Assembly: GCA_963576735.1 (NCBI GenBank)
Contig: OY755191.1
Location: 9,205,608-9,269,607 of the forward strand
Source of the DNA: Bedellia somnulentella
Lineage: Eukaryota; Arthropoda; Insecta; Lepidoptera; Bedelliidae
DNA: 64,000 nt
Direction of reading: 5' to 3'
This document shows, piece by piece, positions 53,301 to 64,000 of the stretch. The notes beneath the pieces are model-generated. The model was not told where the DNA came from. It was given only the letters and a program-made list of their open reading frames with translations, and ran no database searches. The stretch's first letter is position 1. Every line of letters begins with the position of its first letter. Made by a program: the position numbers and the translations under genes.

Positions 53301-56300
53301 AAAATAAAATGAACATACCTTAACGTACGAACGAAACAAATAAAAATATTTTCGATCGTTCTAGAACAAAAAAAGGAAATAAGGATTAAGTAACGATGAA
53401 TGGTATAAAATATTTAGTTTTATATTTTACTGTCCATATGTATCCTTTTGCTAGCTATTATCATAGCATGAAGCACTTGGCTGCAAATTGATGCGAAAAT
53501 AGAAAAAAAAAACAAAATATTAAAACAAAAAGTTTATTTGGCTCAATACAAATAGACTTACAAAAAAGAGTAATGAATATTCACTAATGATTATTTACAA
53601 TTTCATCAGTCTTTCTCATGTGTCGATTGCACCAGCGACTATAAATGCATCGAAAAGCATCTATTTAAACGAAATTCGTTGCACTAAACGATTCTGTTAT
53701 TGGTTAACAAATTAAAAATAACGATTACATGAAATTAATGTGTACAAAAATAAGTGTTGCGTTTCTAGCCCATAATAAACATCTATACATATAAAATAAA
53801 CAAAAAAAATGTGAACGTAAGTTTATCTTGCCCAAATAAGCTGGTTAATTATTGTGATGTCGTAGATTTATGTGAAAACGTTTAATTGATTAACAAAAGA
53901 AAGTAATTCGAGAAAATTCAGTCATGAGAATAGTTCATGAAAATATTTAGAATATGATGCTTGAAATGGAATAACGTTTTCACAAGATAGCAAACACATA
54001 AATTAAAAAAAAATTGATCAATCTGAACATAATACTAAAATATATAATATGTGTTTAGCAAATCCTTTTAAGGTATTACTCTTGGTACAATGTACTAGAA
54101 ATCAAAAGATTTATTTAGTTTTTACACCTTTATTACAACTCATTAGTCTAAGCGGACGGTATACGATTACAATGAGTATATTAGTTATAACATAAATTGG
54201 TAATTATTAAAAACATTCTATATAACATAGCAAGAGTAAAACCTTTTTCTATAATGAAAGATTAATTAAAAATTAAGCTGCGCCCACAGCGTGTGTCCCG
54301 ATTATGGTAACAAGTCCATCTGCTTACAGAGCGAAAAAAATGGCTGTGGCATCTAGAGACTAAATAATAAATGTATAAATTAATAGTAATTATAAAATAA
54401 TTAAATTGTATATGTGCATTTCTAAGTATATTGATTACTTAGTAATTATTATGTGAGTTAAATCTCTTGTTATTATTTGAGTATTTAGACCAACGGATTA
54501 CATTTGTGACATTCAAAAAACTATTTGCTTAAATCATTTTCACTCGTGACTACTTTGGTAAGGATTTAATCAGAATAACTGAGCTGCATGTCATACAATT
54601 ATTAGTTTCATTAAAACCTATAAATTTAATAATATAATTTGTGTATATAAGACGTCCCTAATAACCCAAATTAAGTATGATCATAAATTTTCTTAGTAAT
54701 ACAGTGGACACGCATTAAACCCTCATACAAGATACGTTGACATTTACAAAAGATCACTTCGGCGTGTCATAAACTAAGGGCCAGTTTTTTGATCCGGAGT
54801 TAAAAATATAACCATTTGTTAAATTGACTATAGTTAAATGACTAACCAGTAGTTAATTCGTTAATCCATTTTGGTTCGATATTTGACCATTAGTTACTCT
54901 AACCATGGGTCAAAAAATGCATTTTGCTGATATCTAACTAATAGTTACGATATTTAACAAATTGTTGAGTTAACCACGGATCAAAAAACTGGCCTTAAGT
55001 AGTTCTAATATAACTAACTGTTAAATAGACATTAAAATATTGCACTTAGATCGACAGCATTATATAAATTGATTTAACACAAGTTCCGGAAATGGTTTTT
55101 TTTTCATCTACGAAAAACGCTATTAACAAATATAAGTTATATCCATAGTGATTTATCAGAGTATCTGAAATAAGGATTTAAAAATCTACTTTTATATGAC
55201 AACTTGTAACCTAAGTGCAACTCAACCTGCTTACTAAGAAATTATGTTATTAGTAAGGTTTTCGTAAGTATGGTTATGGTTTTTTAAGTATGTTATTAGT
55301 AAAAATATTCATCAGGTAAATATTCTTTACCGTCTAAACAAGTTAACTATATCAAAACTACTTGATCAAAATACTCATTCGTAAGCAACATTGCAGATTA
55401 TTCTTTTAAATTATAATTTTTTTATTCATTACAACTGTTTCTTGGAACGTAATGAATCAACGTAATGAAGAAACCAAAAACTCGAAACACCCTACATAAG
55501 AATTCAAATATATAGATCTCTTTAATTTAATTTTGTTTAAGAAATATTACAAAGTGGTAATTCCAAGAATAAAGACTTTTGTTTTATTACCACAAAAGTT
55601 AAAAAGGGATAGAATGAAAAAAGCAGGTGAGTGGATCGTGTAGGATATCCATGATATTAAATATTTTGTAAGCGAATAGGATGGTCTGACCTGTCAAGGG
55701 TGCGACACATATAATCATAGCTAAGTTTTCGGATATTGTGCAGGGTGTCCACCTTATCAAATACTTTGAATATGAAAAGGATAGCCTGACCTTGCAAGAG
55801 CGCGACCGATATAATGATAGCTTGGTATTTAGATCGTATGTAGGGTGTCTTTGATGTCAAATTTATTTATTTATTTATTTATTTATTTATTATAAAAACA
55901 CAATAATGCTTAACAGCTATGGCAATATAATTAAATATGTTGCATACGAATAGGATGTTTGACCTGTCAAGGGTGCGGTCGATATAAAGATAGCTAAGTA
56001 TTTGGATCGTGTGTAGGGTGTCCATGGTGTCATATATGTTGCATACGAATAGGATGGTCTGAAATGTCGAGGATGCGGACCATATAATGATACCTAGGTT
56101 TTTGGATCGTGTGTAGGGTGTCTATGGTATCATATATGTTGCATACGAATAGGATGGTCTGACCTGTCGAGGGTGCGGACCATATAATGATACCTAAATG
56201 TTAAGATCGTGTGTAGGGTGCCCATGATGTCAAATATTTTGAATACAAAGGATAGTCTGACCTGTCAAGGGGGCGTTCAATATAAAGATAGCTAAGTATT

Positions 56301-59300
56301 TGGATCGTGTGTAGGGTGTCCATGGTGTCATATATGTTGCATACGAATAGGATGGTCTGACCTGGCGTGGGTGTTGCCCATGGAATCATAGCTGTGGCTC
56401 TCCTGCGTGGTGAACGTGGCCCGCTGGTGTTCCGGTCGGACCGGGTACACTGAGCCATCGCCGGCGCTGACGAAATTAGGATATATTGTATTGGGCCGTG
56501 ACGAATTTAAATACCCACTTGCCTATTGTGGTTGGAAGTAAGGGTATCATTTTTGAGCTTTGAGGAAACATTAACTATTTGTTTCTTAACTCTCAAAAGT
56601 TGCTGAGGCAACGTTGGTTACAACTGGAAAGCGCTTTTTCGGGTTGGCAGCCTTGTGTAACAGTCGGTTAAAGTAAATTACTAAATCTATAGAAATGTTT
56701 ATCGGTGCCCTCAATCAAATATTTCTTGAGATACACAGTTCTATACAAACAAAATCAACTTAACGAGCTGGCAATAAAGTCGGTAATACACTTGCATAAA
56801 TTGGCTTTATATTACCGTTTTGGTCACTCAAAAATTATGCCACTAATAAAATAAACAAGGCATATGGGTTAATAAAATTAATAAACCACATTAGCTCGTA
56901 ACAAATTACTACCAATAATCTATACCAAACTTCGCTGCACATTTTGGTATGGCGAAAGTCTTGATACACTCGCGGTCAAAGAATGAATGAAAATAAAAAC
57001 AAAATCCGATATATGTCTTGCTTTTGCGGCGACACTTTGGTCGGCTTCTGTGTATCTACTTATTAAGTATATATAATCAAAAGTGACTGCTAAAGCATTA
57101 GTTCAATACTTACTTTATTATCATTTAGTCATTTTAGTGTTAGGGACTCGGGAAAGGGTTTTGACACTTAATGTGAACTAATGACGTATAATGTACTTGT
57201 GAACGAATGATACGAATCGAAACTACATCGGTTTTGATTAAGATTATGAGACAAATTTTTATTCCTAATTTTTTTTCTTATATTATTATTGATTAAGTGA
57301 TAAAATTGATATTTTTGCTTATCTAAACTAGTGCCTCAGGCTAAAGCTAAATTCTCTATTGATATTTCTTTTGAATTACGTAATTTAGAATTCTATAATC
57401 GTACATATTTTAAGTAAGTATTAAGTTTGCGGTGAGGATGATGGCACTTAGTTGTATGTATAATTGACATGTGATGATCATACCTTACAAACAAGGCTAC
57501 TCAGAACCCAACCGTTTCAAATTATTGGTGGACGATTTTTTCTTCCTTTACTATGTATTTGAACAAGCCGAGATTTTAATGGTTATTTCGCTATCATTTT
57601 GGGAAAGGTTAGATTTGAATAAAATATAGCCAATTACTAGAAAAGTAATCCGACTTTTAGGGTTATTGTTTGCGACAGTGTTAGAAAATGGCGAGACTTA
57701 AGAACTATGATACTTTTAACAGTTGTATATTAAAACTGGAACCATGCACATAACCCACGTATACATTAGTATATACAGACGTCCAACGGAGTAAAGGGTA
57801 GTTTTACTTTCACAAATTGTTGTATTATATTTATATTTTTTTATATTTTGTATAATTTTTTTTATTGGATTTATACGCACTATATTTATTGATGACAGTA
57901 TAAAAACATGTTTTGGCGTGTGGGTAGAAGTAGTGAGTTCTGCGCACTCAAGTACATATATCTTGTTTGTATACAGCGAGCTACATGAATAGCCCGATTC
58001 GCTTGAGAAGATAAATAAATAATTCGTTATTCAGATTAAAAAGATATTACGTTTTCATGAGACAGCTGGTCCCAACCTAGGCTCATCGCCTGTATCTCAG
58101 AATCTAGATATAGTCCTATAGCATGAAACGTTAGAGGTAGTAGTAAAATTTATGGAACATGCCACCTTTCATCATCGAAAATCATTATGTCTTAGCCGTC
58201 GCTAAAGGAATTAACAACTTAGTACGCATGTCATAATTATAGAATGATAAGAAGTTTATAGGTTAATTTCCACTGAATGTTAGCATAATCTTACAATATT
58301 CTCACAAAATTACTTTAAGGTAACCGTTTTCAGTGGGTAGTTTACAGGCGTTAGACCTCTGTAAGTAAATATATCACTATGACGTCACATGTTAGTTTAA
58401 AAAAATGCAAATTCAAATCAAAATATGTATGTGTGCATAAAGTTAGTGGTTCAAATCTAGAATCTGATATAAATGTAAGGGAGTTATACTCTCGATTGGA
58501 CCTAGAAAATGCAGTAAATTTCATAGTTTTTCTCCACAAGAATAATTTGGTTAGTTCAGGATCACATTAAGTCATTCACTTCGATTTCAATATGCAAATT
58601 AGTAGTTCAAGGAAAAGCATGCAGACTTTTCACACGACAAATAAAAATGCACACGAATAAAATCCCTAAGTTTTAATTGGTGTATGGTGCTGTCTACTCC
58701 ATTGCCGAAACAAGGTACTTTTAGAACTTGATCTATTTAAGTTACATACATACATACATATACTCACGGCTATAAATCCCTTAACGGGGTAGCCAGAGCT
58801 TTGGAATGAGAAATTCCTCAGCCACTTTTGGAAGCTGATTGGGGAAAAGATGGTAATAATTAATGATTTTGGTGACGGATCTCCAACCACATCGCCCAAA
58901 AATCACTTAAAAAGCCCCTATACCCTTAGTCGCCTCTTACAATCACCCACGGGTAGAAATGGGGTAGTGTTATTCTAAGGCGACACTATACGGCATAATT
59001 TAAGTTAAAGATATCTTATTATCTGAACCTCCATTGACCTCTCATTTGCATGACGTTTGTCATTCCACTTCTCCTAGACCGTATGACAGATCTTGATCAA
59101 ATTTAGCACAATGGTCGATAACCATCAGGAAATGGTTTGAAAGGAGAGATCATTTAAAAAAGCGTATCATTGAGGAATAATCAGCTAGCTACAAAATGGC
59201 CCATGTTAGTGAATGGGAATGTCAATGAGCTCGTATATGTAACACAATGGTACAATACAATTAAAGTTTAGTTTTTCAAACTTCTCTGATCAAAACTGTT

Positions 59301-60587
59301 ATTATGTTTTTAACTACGAAGATATTTTTTGATACGTAATTCATACCACCCTGATGGTTAATGGTTTTACCTACAATGTGGCTAAATACCTATTTATTTT
59401 CAGCCCTACCAATCCTATAGTAAAATAGTAATAACTCAATATTAATATCGCCTATCATATATAAATTATTTTTCAATCTTAATATCGCCTATCATATATT
59501 TACCTTGTGAAAACAGGGAAGGGCCACAGTCGGGGGTCCTCGCCAAACACTTCTTGGATATTCTTGCAGCACCCCAATGAGAACCCGTTCTTGTCTGGCC
59601 CGTTACGGAAATTGGGGGCACGGAATGATTCTAAAATAACCGGAGATGAAAGTTTATCCTCAAATTTAAGGACAATTAACCGATATGTTTTCGTTGAATC
59701 ATATTTAACTTGTTATTAAAGATTGTGATTATAAAAATAAAATATAAAATGTGAAATATAAAAAGTTGCAACATACATATACTCACGGCTATAAATCCCT
59801 AAAAGGAGTAGCCAGAGCTAAGGAATTAGAAATTTCTCAGCCACTTTTGGAAATTTGAGTGGGGAAAAGATGGTAAAATAAAGGTTGTTGGTGATGGGTC
59901 TCCAACCGTATCGCCCAAAAATCCCTTAAAATCTCCGATACCGTTAGTCCCTACTTACGTTTACCCACCGGAAGAATTGGGGTAGTGCTATTATAAGCCG
60001 ACACTACACAGCAGTGAAAGTTGCAAATTTTGTATTAGTTTGTCTTTCTCCATTGGAATGATACAACCTTCAGTAAAAACGTAGGCTATATGATACATGC
60101 TAAATGTCATGGGTGCAGAGATTTGAGGAAGAATCCACCGATTTTGTAAATTAAAACGTACACTACAGAAATCTTAGACATTTGTAGAATAATATTTCCT
60201 TTGACAGGTTGAAATGGATAACTAAATCTTACGCAACCTATACCCACAGAAATATATGCCAAAAAGTCATTAGCAACGCCGCAGTCACTTTCGAAGGTTG
60301 ATTTGGGGGAAGATAGTAAAAATGAAGTAGCGCTAATGGTAGGCCTCCGGCAACATCGCCCAGTCACATAAAAGGCCCCACATCCTAGTACACAATTTAG
60401 GTATATTCTAAGCTAGTATGTTATAAAACAAGTATACAATACCTATAGTACTCTTATTTTTCACAAGCAGATAGACATGATACCCAAGCAGAGGCCCCAG
60501 ACATATAAAAAACATCAGCCCGACGAACCAGACGAAGATCACGTGGTACAGCCCCGACCATTCCGATGTGATCTTCAAGTAGTCACC
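50344..60587 (-). CDS. Palmitoyltransferase of the ZDHHC2/15/20 type, 3' half of gene, isoform with distal last exon
   Basis: Membrane enzyme that attaches palmitate to cysteines of target proteins at the Golgi and plasma membrane. Minus-strand exons: 60587-60443, 59630-59504, then 50488-50344. Phases fit, reading GDYLKITSEW, a transmembrane helix (YHVIFVWFVGLMFFICLGPL), LGYHVYLLVKNKSTIESFRA, FRNGPDKNGFSLGCCKNIQE, WPFPVFTSIGDGIVFPLPQ, and ending NSSFDEL. The NKSTIESFRAP and GPDKNGFSLG segments are the conserved part after TM4 in vertebrate ZDHHC2/15/20 and fly CG1407. The cytosolic tail is acidic. The exons for TM1-TM3 and the DHHC zinc/catalytic domain are not visible and must lie beyond 64000 or be missed. 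The intron before the last exon is about 9 kb. Confidence 0.85.
50824..51272. mobile_element. CAATAGGC-family MITE, copy 2
   Basis: 449 bp with the same 16-bp inverted ends as the SWIM-encoding element. It joins the two ends of that element with the coding part deleted. Keeps TGTCACGTGAC, GTGATTGGC, TTGACGTCA and GCCGCCATATT. Confidence 0.85.
52021..52094 (-). repeat. SINE-B 3' tail fragment
   Basis: Minus-strand tail: GGTACCTCTGCCAACCCC, GGGGATAAACGGCGTGAACG. Strongly 5'-truncated. Confidence 0.8.
52095..54774. other. Intron sequence, AT-rich, little recognised
   Basis: Part of the long intron of the ZDHHC-type gene. No supported coding exon except a doubtful 41-codon open stretch at 53121-53243 (minus). 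No transposon ends recognised. Confidence 0.45.
54778..54995. mobile_element. TAA-flanked MITE (Harbinger-like)
   Basis: 218 bp with inverted ends GGGCCAGTTTTTTGATCCG, flanked by TAA on each side (54775-54777, 54996-54998). The interior is made of diverged ATAGTTA / TAACTA motifs. Non-coding. Confidence 0.8.
55625..56378 (-). repeat. 99-bp minisatellite, about seven units
   Basis: Units with GCATACGAATAGGATGGTCT and GATCGTGTGTAGGGTGTC recur every 98-100 bp (for example at 55669, 55768, 55942, 56041, 56141, 56241 and 56339), interrupted by a (TTTA)n tract at about 55860-55890. The unit length is close to 33 codons, and minus-strand frames stay open across some units. Confidence 0.88.
56328..56466 (-). 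CDS. Alternative last exon of the ZDHHC-type gene
   Basis: Follows a TTTCGTCAG acceptor with the same phase as the distal last exon. Joined to the 59630-59504 exon it reads ...PVFT then SAGDGSVYPVRPEHQRATF, against SIGDGIVFPLPQ in the distal one, so the two share the S-x-G-D-G-x-V-x-P pattern and look like duplicated, mutually exclusive ends. Later residues are THARSDHPIRMQHI. The last 12 or so codons and the TGA stop come from the first unit of the adjacent 99-bp minisatellite. Use in transcripts is inferred from the sequence only. Confidence 0.7.
56500..58740. other. Intron sequence without recognised features
   Basis: AT-rich intron of the ZDHHC-type gene. No transposon termini, SINE or coding exon recognised on either strand. 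Confidence 0.45.
58745..58996 (-). mobile_element. SINE-A, full length
   Basis: Minus-strand copy from ACATACATATACTCACGGCT to a GCCGTATAGTGTCGCC head. Confidence 0.85.
59771..60014 (-). mobile_element. SINE-A, full length
   Basis: Minus-strand copy of the second head subfamily (GCTGTGTAGTGTCGGC), between ZDHHC exons 59630-59504 and 60587-60443. Confidence 0.87.
60290..60385 (-). repeat. Decayed SINE-A fragment
   Basis: Minus-strand remnant with TCGAAGGTTGATTTGGGG and CATCGCCCAGTCAC, about 60 bp from a ZDHHC exon. Confidence 0.5.
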
Positions 60588-60599
60588 CTGTAATATAAA

Positions 60600-62180
60600 C
60601 CACAAGATTTTATATACATTTGTGTAGTTAGTGTTGTCATCCCCACTTTGACAACAAGAATACAAAAACTAATACCAATGGATGAAAATATTAAAAACCA
60701 GAACAATAGCACTTTTGAATTGAATTATTATTGGAGAATTAATGGAGCATGGCTTCATTTATCTGTTCTGAGTGAAGCTTCACTCATTAATATTAAATGA
60801 AGTGATTCTATACATTTTTTAGATCAAATGTTTCTTGCACATCTCCGGTGGAATCGCACCCTAGGAAAATGATGTACGTGAAAAACTTTTGACTGGGACT
60901 GGTTAATGCAATTATTAAATAGAAATTACATGTTAAAGTGGATTTTTCTAACATCAAAATGCTCAAAAACTCTCCAGAACTGTGTCGGACACCCCAATAA
61001 GCATTACATTTTCTTGGAGAACTGAATAGACGGCAACCCAATAACAAACCACATAATATGAATGAGAAAAACTACACATTTAGACATCAGCATGCTACAG
61101 TAAAGATACATCTTCTCATTACAAATACACATATTTATGATGCACTAAATAAAGCATATTATATACACTAAGACTTGAAAAAAGTTTTCATACTAAAAGA
61201 TATCATACACCGAGTCTTAAATAAAAAGTTTGTATATTATAGGATGAGTCCTACAGCTGGCAATGGAACCGCAATCAAATAATTCATATTTCGCAGACTT
61301 TACTATATTCCATCTTTAAAACAAGGCCTCCCAATCTTGAAAATCACTAGTCACTTTCCGAAGTGTGGCAGCAAAAACAAGGCATACTAGGCAACATCTA
61401 AAAACCATGGTACTGTCCCTTTTAGCAGTATATTATAAACATTAAAATTAAAATAATACGTCTTTTTGATATTTATATTCTTATAAAATATTACTGTTTT
61501 GAACTCAAGATTTAAATCTGCCTTAAATATCATCTATATACCATGAAAGCATATTCATACCAATTTATTATTTAAGATATAATTCGATTTCAGAGAAAAA
61601 AAGCATGTAATGAATACACTATACAATTTTACTATTAATATGAAAAATCCTAAAATCAGATAGACAAAACTTAACCAAAAATATAAACTCAGATAAACTT
61701 AACCGCTGTCACAGGACGCATCTTATGATATACTAACTATAACTTTATTTTCAAAGATATAGATTATAGATATGTTATACTTTCAACATAATGTTAGAAA
61801 ACATATTGGTTTAAACAAAATGAGGGGTCAAACTACACATATATGTTTATTGACTTTACACATATTAACATAAAATATTTGACACATTCTTACTATATCT
61901 GAGTCACATAAAACTTTGTACCAACGGATGTTAAGAACTAAGCTCAATGCAGCGAATCTAACAAATAATATAAACATCATAAGTATTTACGCTTTGCATG
62001 CATTCGTCCAAATCCTGTGCCTCCTGTTTACAATAATAGTATTTCTGACGATATTGTATTCTTAGCTGAAAAAATCATGTAGTAAATAGACCGAATGCAC
62101 ATTTGTGTTGACCAAGAACAATATGTAATAAATGGTTTATTTGTCTCATAAATAGTTAATTGGAGAGAGGAGGTGAATAG
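60600..62180. other. Intron sequence without confirmed exon
   Basis: AT-rich. A minus-strand 75-bp open segment with AG/GT borders at 62065-61991 was examined and not accepted. Nothing else recognised. Confidence 0.4.
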
Positions 62181-62184
62181 TTTA

Positions 62185-62280
62185 CTGAGGAGTTTCTAGC
62201 TCCAAAGCTCTGGCTACCCCTTTTTTGAATGAGTATATACACATACTCACGGCCATATGTGTATATGTGTATGTATGTAA
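62185..62280 (+). repeat. SINE-A 3' fragment with inverted tail
   Basis: Plus-strand CTCTGGCTACCCCTTTTTTG runs into GAGTATATACACATACTCACGGCC, so the tail motif appears once forward and once in reverse. Confidence 0.5.
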
Positions 62281-62689
62281 TCTATAGGTAAATTGAAGAC
62301 ACTATTTGCTAACTAAAATTTCCATCTATGAGATAATGGTAACATGCTCTCTATTAAAAATCCCATGAAATTCGAGCAATCTTTTAAACAGTACACTTTA
62401 ATAAATATTTATACTATTGACTACAATAAGGAATAAAATTTATAAAGATTTAAAAAATATCTTAAGTTTGTTTATCATGAAATGAGACCTGTGACAGCTT
62501 TCAATTAAAAACAGGCTATAAATATACAAATTTCGTAACAGTAAATGTTTCGGAAAACAATCTAAACTTGATACTTACTACAAAGAAACTGGTTCAATTT
62601 AAAGGCTATTTCGGTGTTCATTGTATTGTAAATAAATTAAAATTCTATCTTGTTAACAGTGCACACGACTGGTTTGTTATTGTAAGAAA

Positions 62690-63134
62690 GAATAGGCTAT
62701 TTGACAATGCGAGAAATAAAGTGTCAATTGCTGTCATCAGTATAAATTAAGAGTTTAAACATGGTTATTTATTAACGTAAGTTGAAAATAATAATTGATT
62801 TATTTAAAAAACCATAAATAAAAATGAAAATTTTTAAAAGTTTGTCACGTGACACAAAACGTTCTTGATTGGTCGAGTATCTGATGACATCACATGCCTG
62901 TAAAGAAACCTTTGTTGCCACAGACCAAGTACAGGCAAGTGACGTCACTGACCCGTTTGCAGCGCCATATTGTCAAAATAGTGTTTTGACGCGCTATTTA
63001 AATATATGAATTTTTAGTTTGATATTTTTCATCAAATATGTACCAGATTAAAAAAAAATACACCTTTTACTGGGTTTCTTAAACTCTACCACATCATATA
63101 AAATGGATTTTAAAAACCTGTCAAATAGCCCATT
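62690..63134. mobile_element. CAATAGGC-family MITE, copy 3 (diverged)
   Basis: Ends AATAGGCTATTTGACA and, inverted, AATGGGCTATTTGACAGG. Interior keeps GTCACGTGAC, TTGATTGGTC, GTGACGTCAC and GCGCCATATTG in the same order as copy 2. Confidence 0.75.
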
Positions 63135-63993
63135 TTATCGAAGACACAAGAAAATAAGGAATAAATAAGAAAAAAAAATCTACGATTATATAAAGACTTT
63201 TTTTATAACGCGGCTTTTACTTGTCCTCTGCTAAATTATGAATATAATGAAAATATCCTATTCATTAAAAATATTAAGAATCTTTCTTTTTCAGTCACCT
63301 GTTTTATCAAATAATATGTTAAAAATAAACAACATTCCAGTGTAACTTGGCATTCAGAGTAATAAATATTTTTGTAAGATACTTGATACAAAATCATACG
63401 TTTAACAGTAAATATTAACAGCCATATTGTATTTTCATTGATGATGAAGTATAAGTGGCAATCGTATCACCATCAATTATTAGAAATAGTAAAAAAAACC
63501 GAGCTTAAGCCTTCTACCTCAACCCACAACTAAAGCTATAAATTCGTTGGCTATCTCAGGACTCATTCTATGATGAACAAACTGTAAGAAACTTAAAATT
63601 TAGTAAATACCCCAGATGTACGATGCGTACACAACCCAAGTGTCTGAAAAATAAATACATTTTCAGATATAATTTTATCTATCAAGGGAATATAAAATTA
63701 TTTATACTAACTCATTTTGTCATTTAAGATTCTTCAAAGTTTCAACTTTATATTATACAATTATTATCTGTTAAATGCTTGAAAAGGGTTTATGAACACC
63801 ACTTTCGCAGATTTTTTTAACCATTGATAGGTTAATGGGACTAAAACTGATAATTAAGCTTTAACCTATCATTGCCAATTATTTATTGACCGTACAATTC
63901 AAAGGTTGTCTGCAAAAGCTGCTGTTACTCGAGAATGTAATGTTAGTAAAATGGCTGCGATGTGCATTATTAAACTTTACCAAAACGTCTCAC

Positions 63994-64000
63994 TCACCTT
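63994..64000 (-). other. Likely splice donor of the next upstream ZDHHC exon
   Basis: Minus strand reads AAG|GTGAGT at the very edge of the window, a strong donor consensus. If real, an upstream exon ends at 63998. Confidence 0.35.

Noticed and set aside
55625..56378. Possible CRISPR-like or coding repeat array
   Set aside because: Units are contiguous 98-100 bp direct repeats without unique spacers, in a eukaryotic intron; it is a minisatellite. Only the first unit is considered part of an exon.
61991..62065. 75-bp minus-strand candidate exon with AG/GT borders (ends DLDECMQS)
   Set aside because: Its phase would allow joining to the ZDHHC exon at 60587, but the peptide has no resemblance to the expected TM3 region, so support is too weak.
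63607..63640. 33-bp minus-strand micro-exon candidate (TWVVYASYIWG in one frame)
   Set aside because: The hydrophobic frame leads to an immediate stop when joined to the next exon, and the other frames are not membrane-like.

Overview
The window is a piece of insect nuclear genome, most likely from a moth or butterfly. It is AT-rich, its genes have many short exons with GT-AG introns, and it is full of transposon types common in Lepidoptera: RTE-like LINEs, several tRNA-derived SINE families, a CTAG-ended Helitron, hAT and mariner elements and many small inverted-repeat elements. Four protein genes were reconstructed by following splice sites and reading phase.

Layout: (1) 167-6396, minus strand: mitochondrial succinyl-CoA ligase alpha subunit (SUCLG1), five exons found. 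(2) 7069-18595, plus strand: GDP-mannose pyrophosphorylase beta (GMPPB), six exons, 369 aa. It is head-to-head with SUCLG1, with about 670 bp between the start codons. Its introns carry a hAT element, a Helitron, an apparently intact mariner and several LINE and SINE copies. (3) 18596-26596: intergenic, holding a near-intact 3.4 kb RTE-like LINE (minus strand) and a 1.06 kb foldback element. (4) 26597-45255, plus strand: the mismatch-repair gene MSH6, 19 exons, 1116 aa, frame consistent throughout, with an E2F-type site just upstream. (5) 45256-50343: small inverted-repeat elements, then an AT-rich stretch that is probably the 3' UTR of the next gene. (6) 50344 to beyond 64000, minus strand: the 3' half of a DHHC palmitoyltransferase of the ZDHHC2/15/20 type, with two alternative last exons. 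Its catalytic DHHC exons lie outside the window.

The genes are housekeeping functions (TCA cycle, nucleotide-sugar synthesis, DNA mismatch repair, protein lipidation) and show no operon-like link. The novelty lies in the repeats. A short repeat (called SINE-A here) matches both the 5' head and the 3' tail of the RTE-like LINE. The LINE, SINE-A and an unrelated tRNA-headed SINE share one 3' stem-loop with a compensatory base-pair change. A DNA element with CAATAGGC ends encodes a spliced SWIM zinc-finger protein, and its short derivatives keep promoter-like motifs. In six places, part of an exon is duplicated into the intron just downstream of the real exon.
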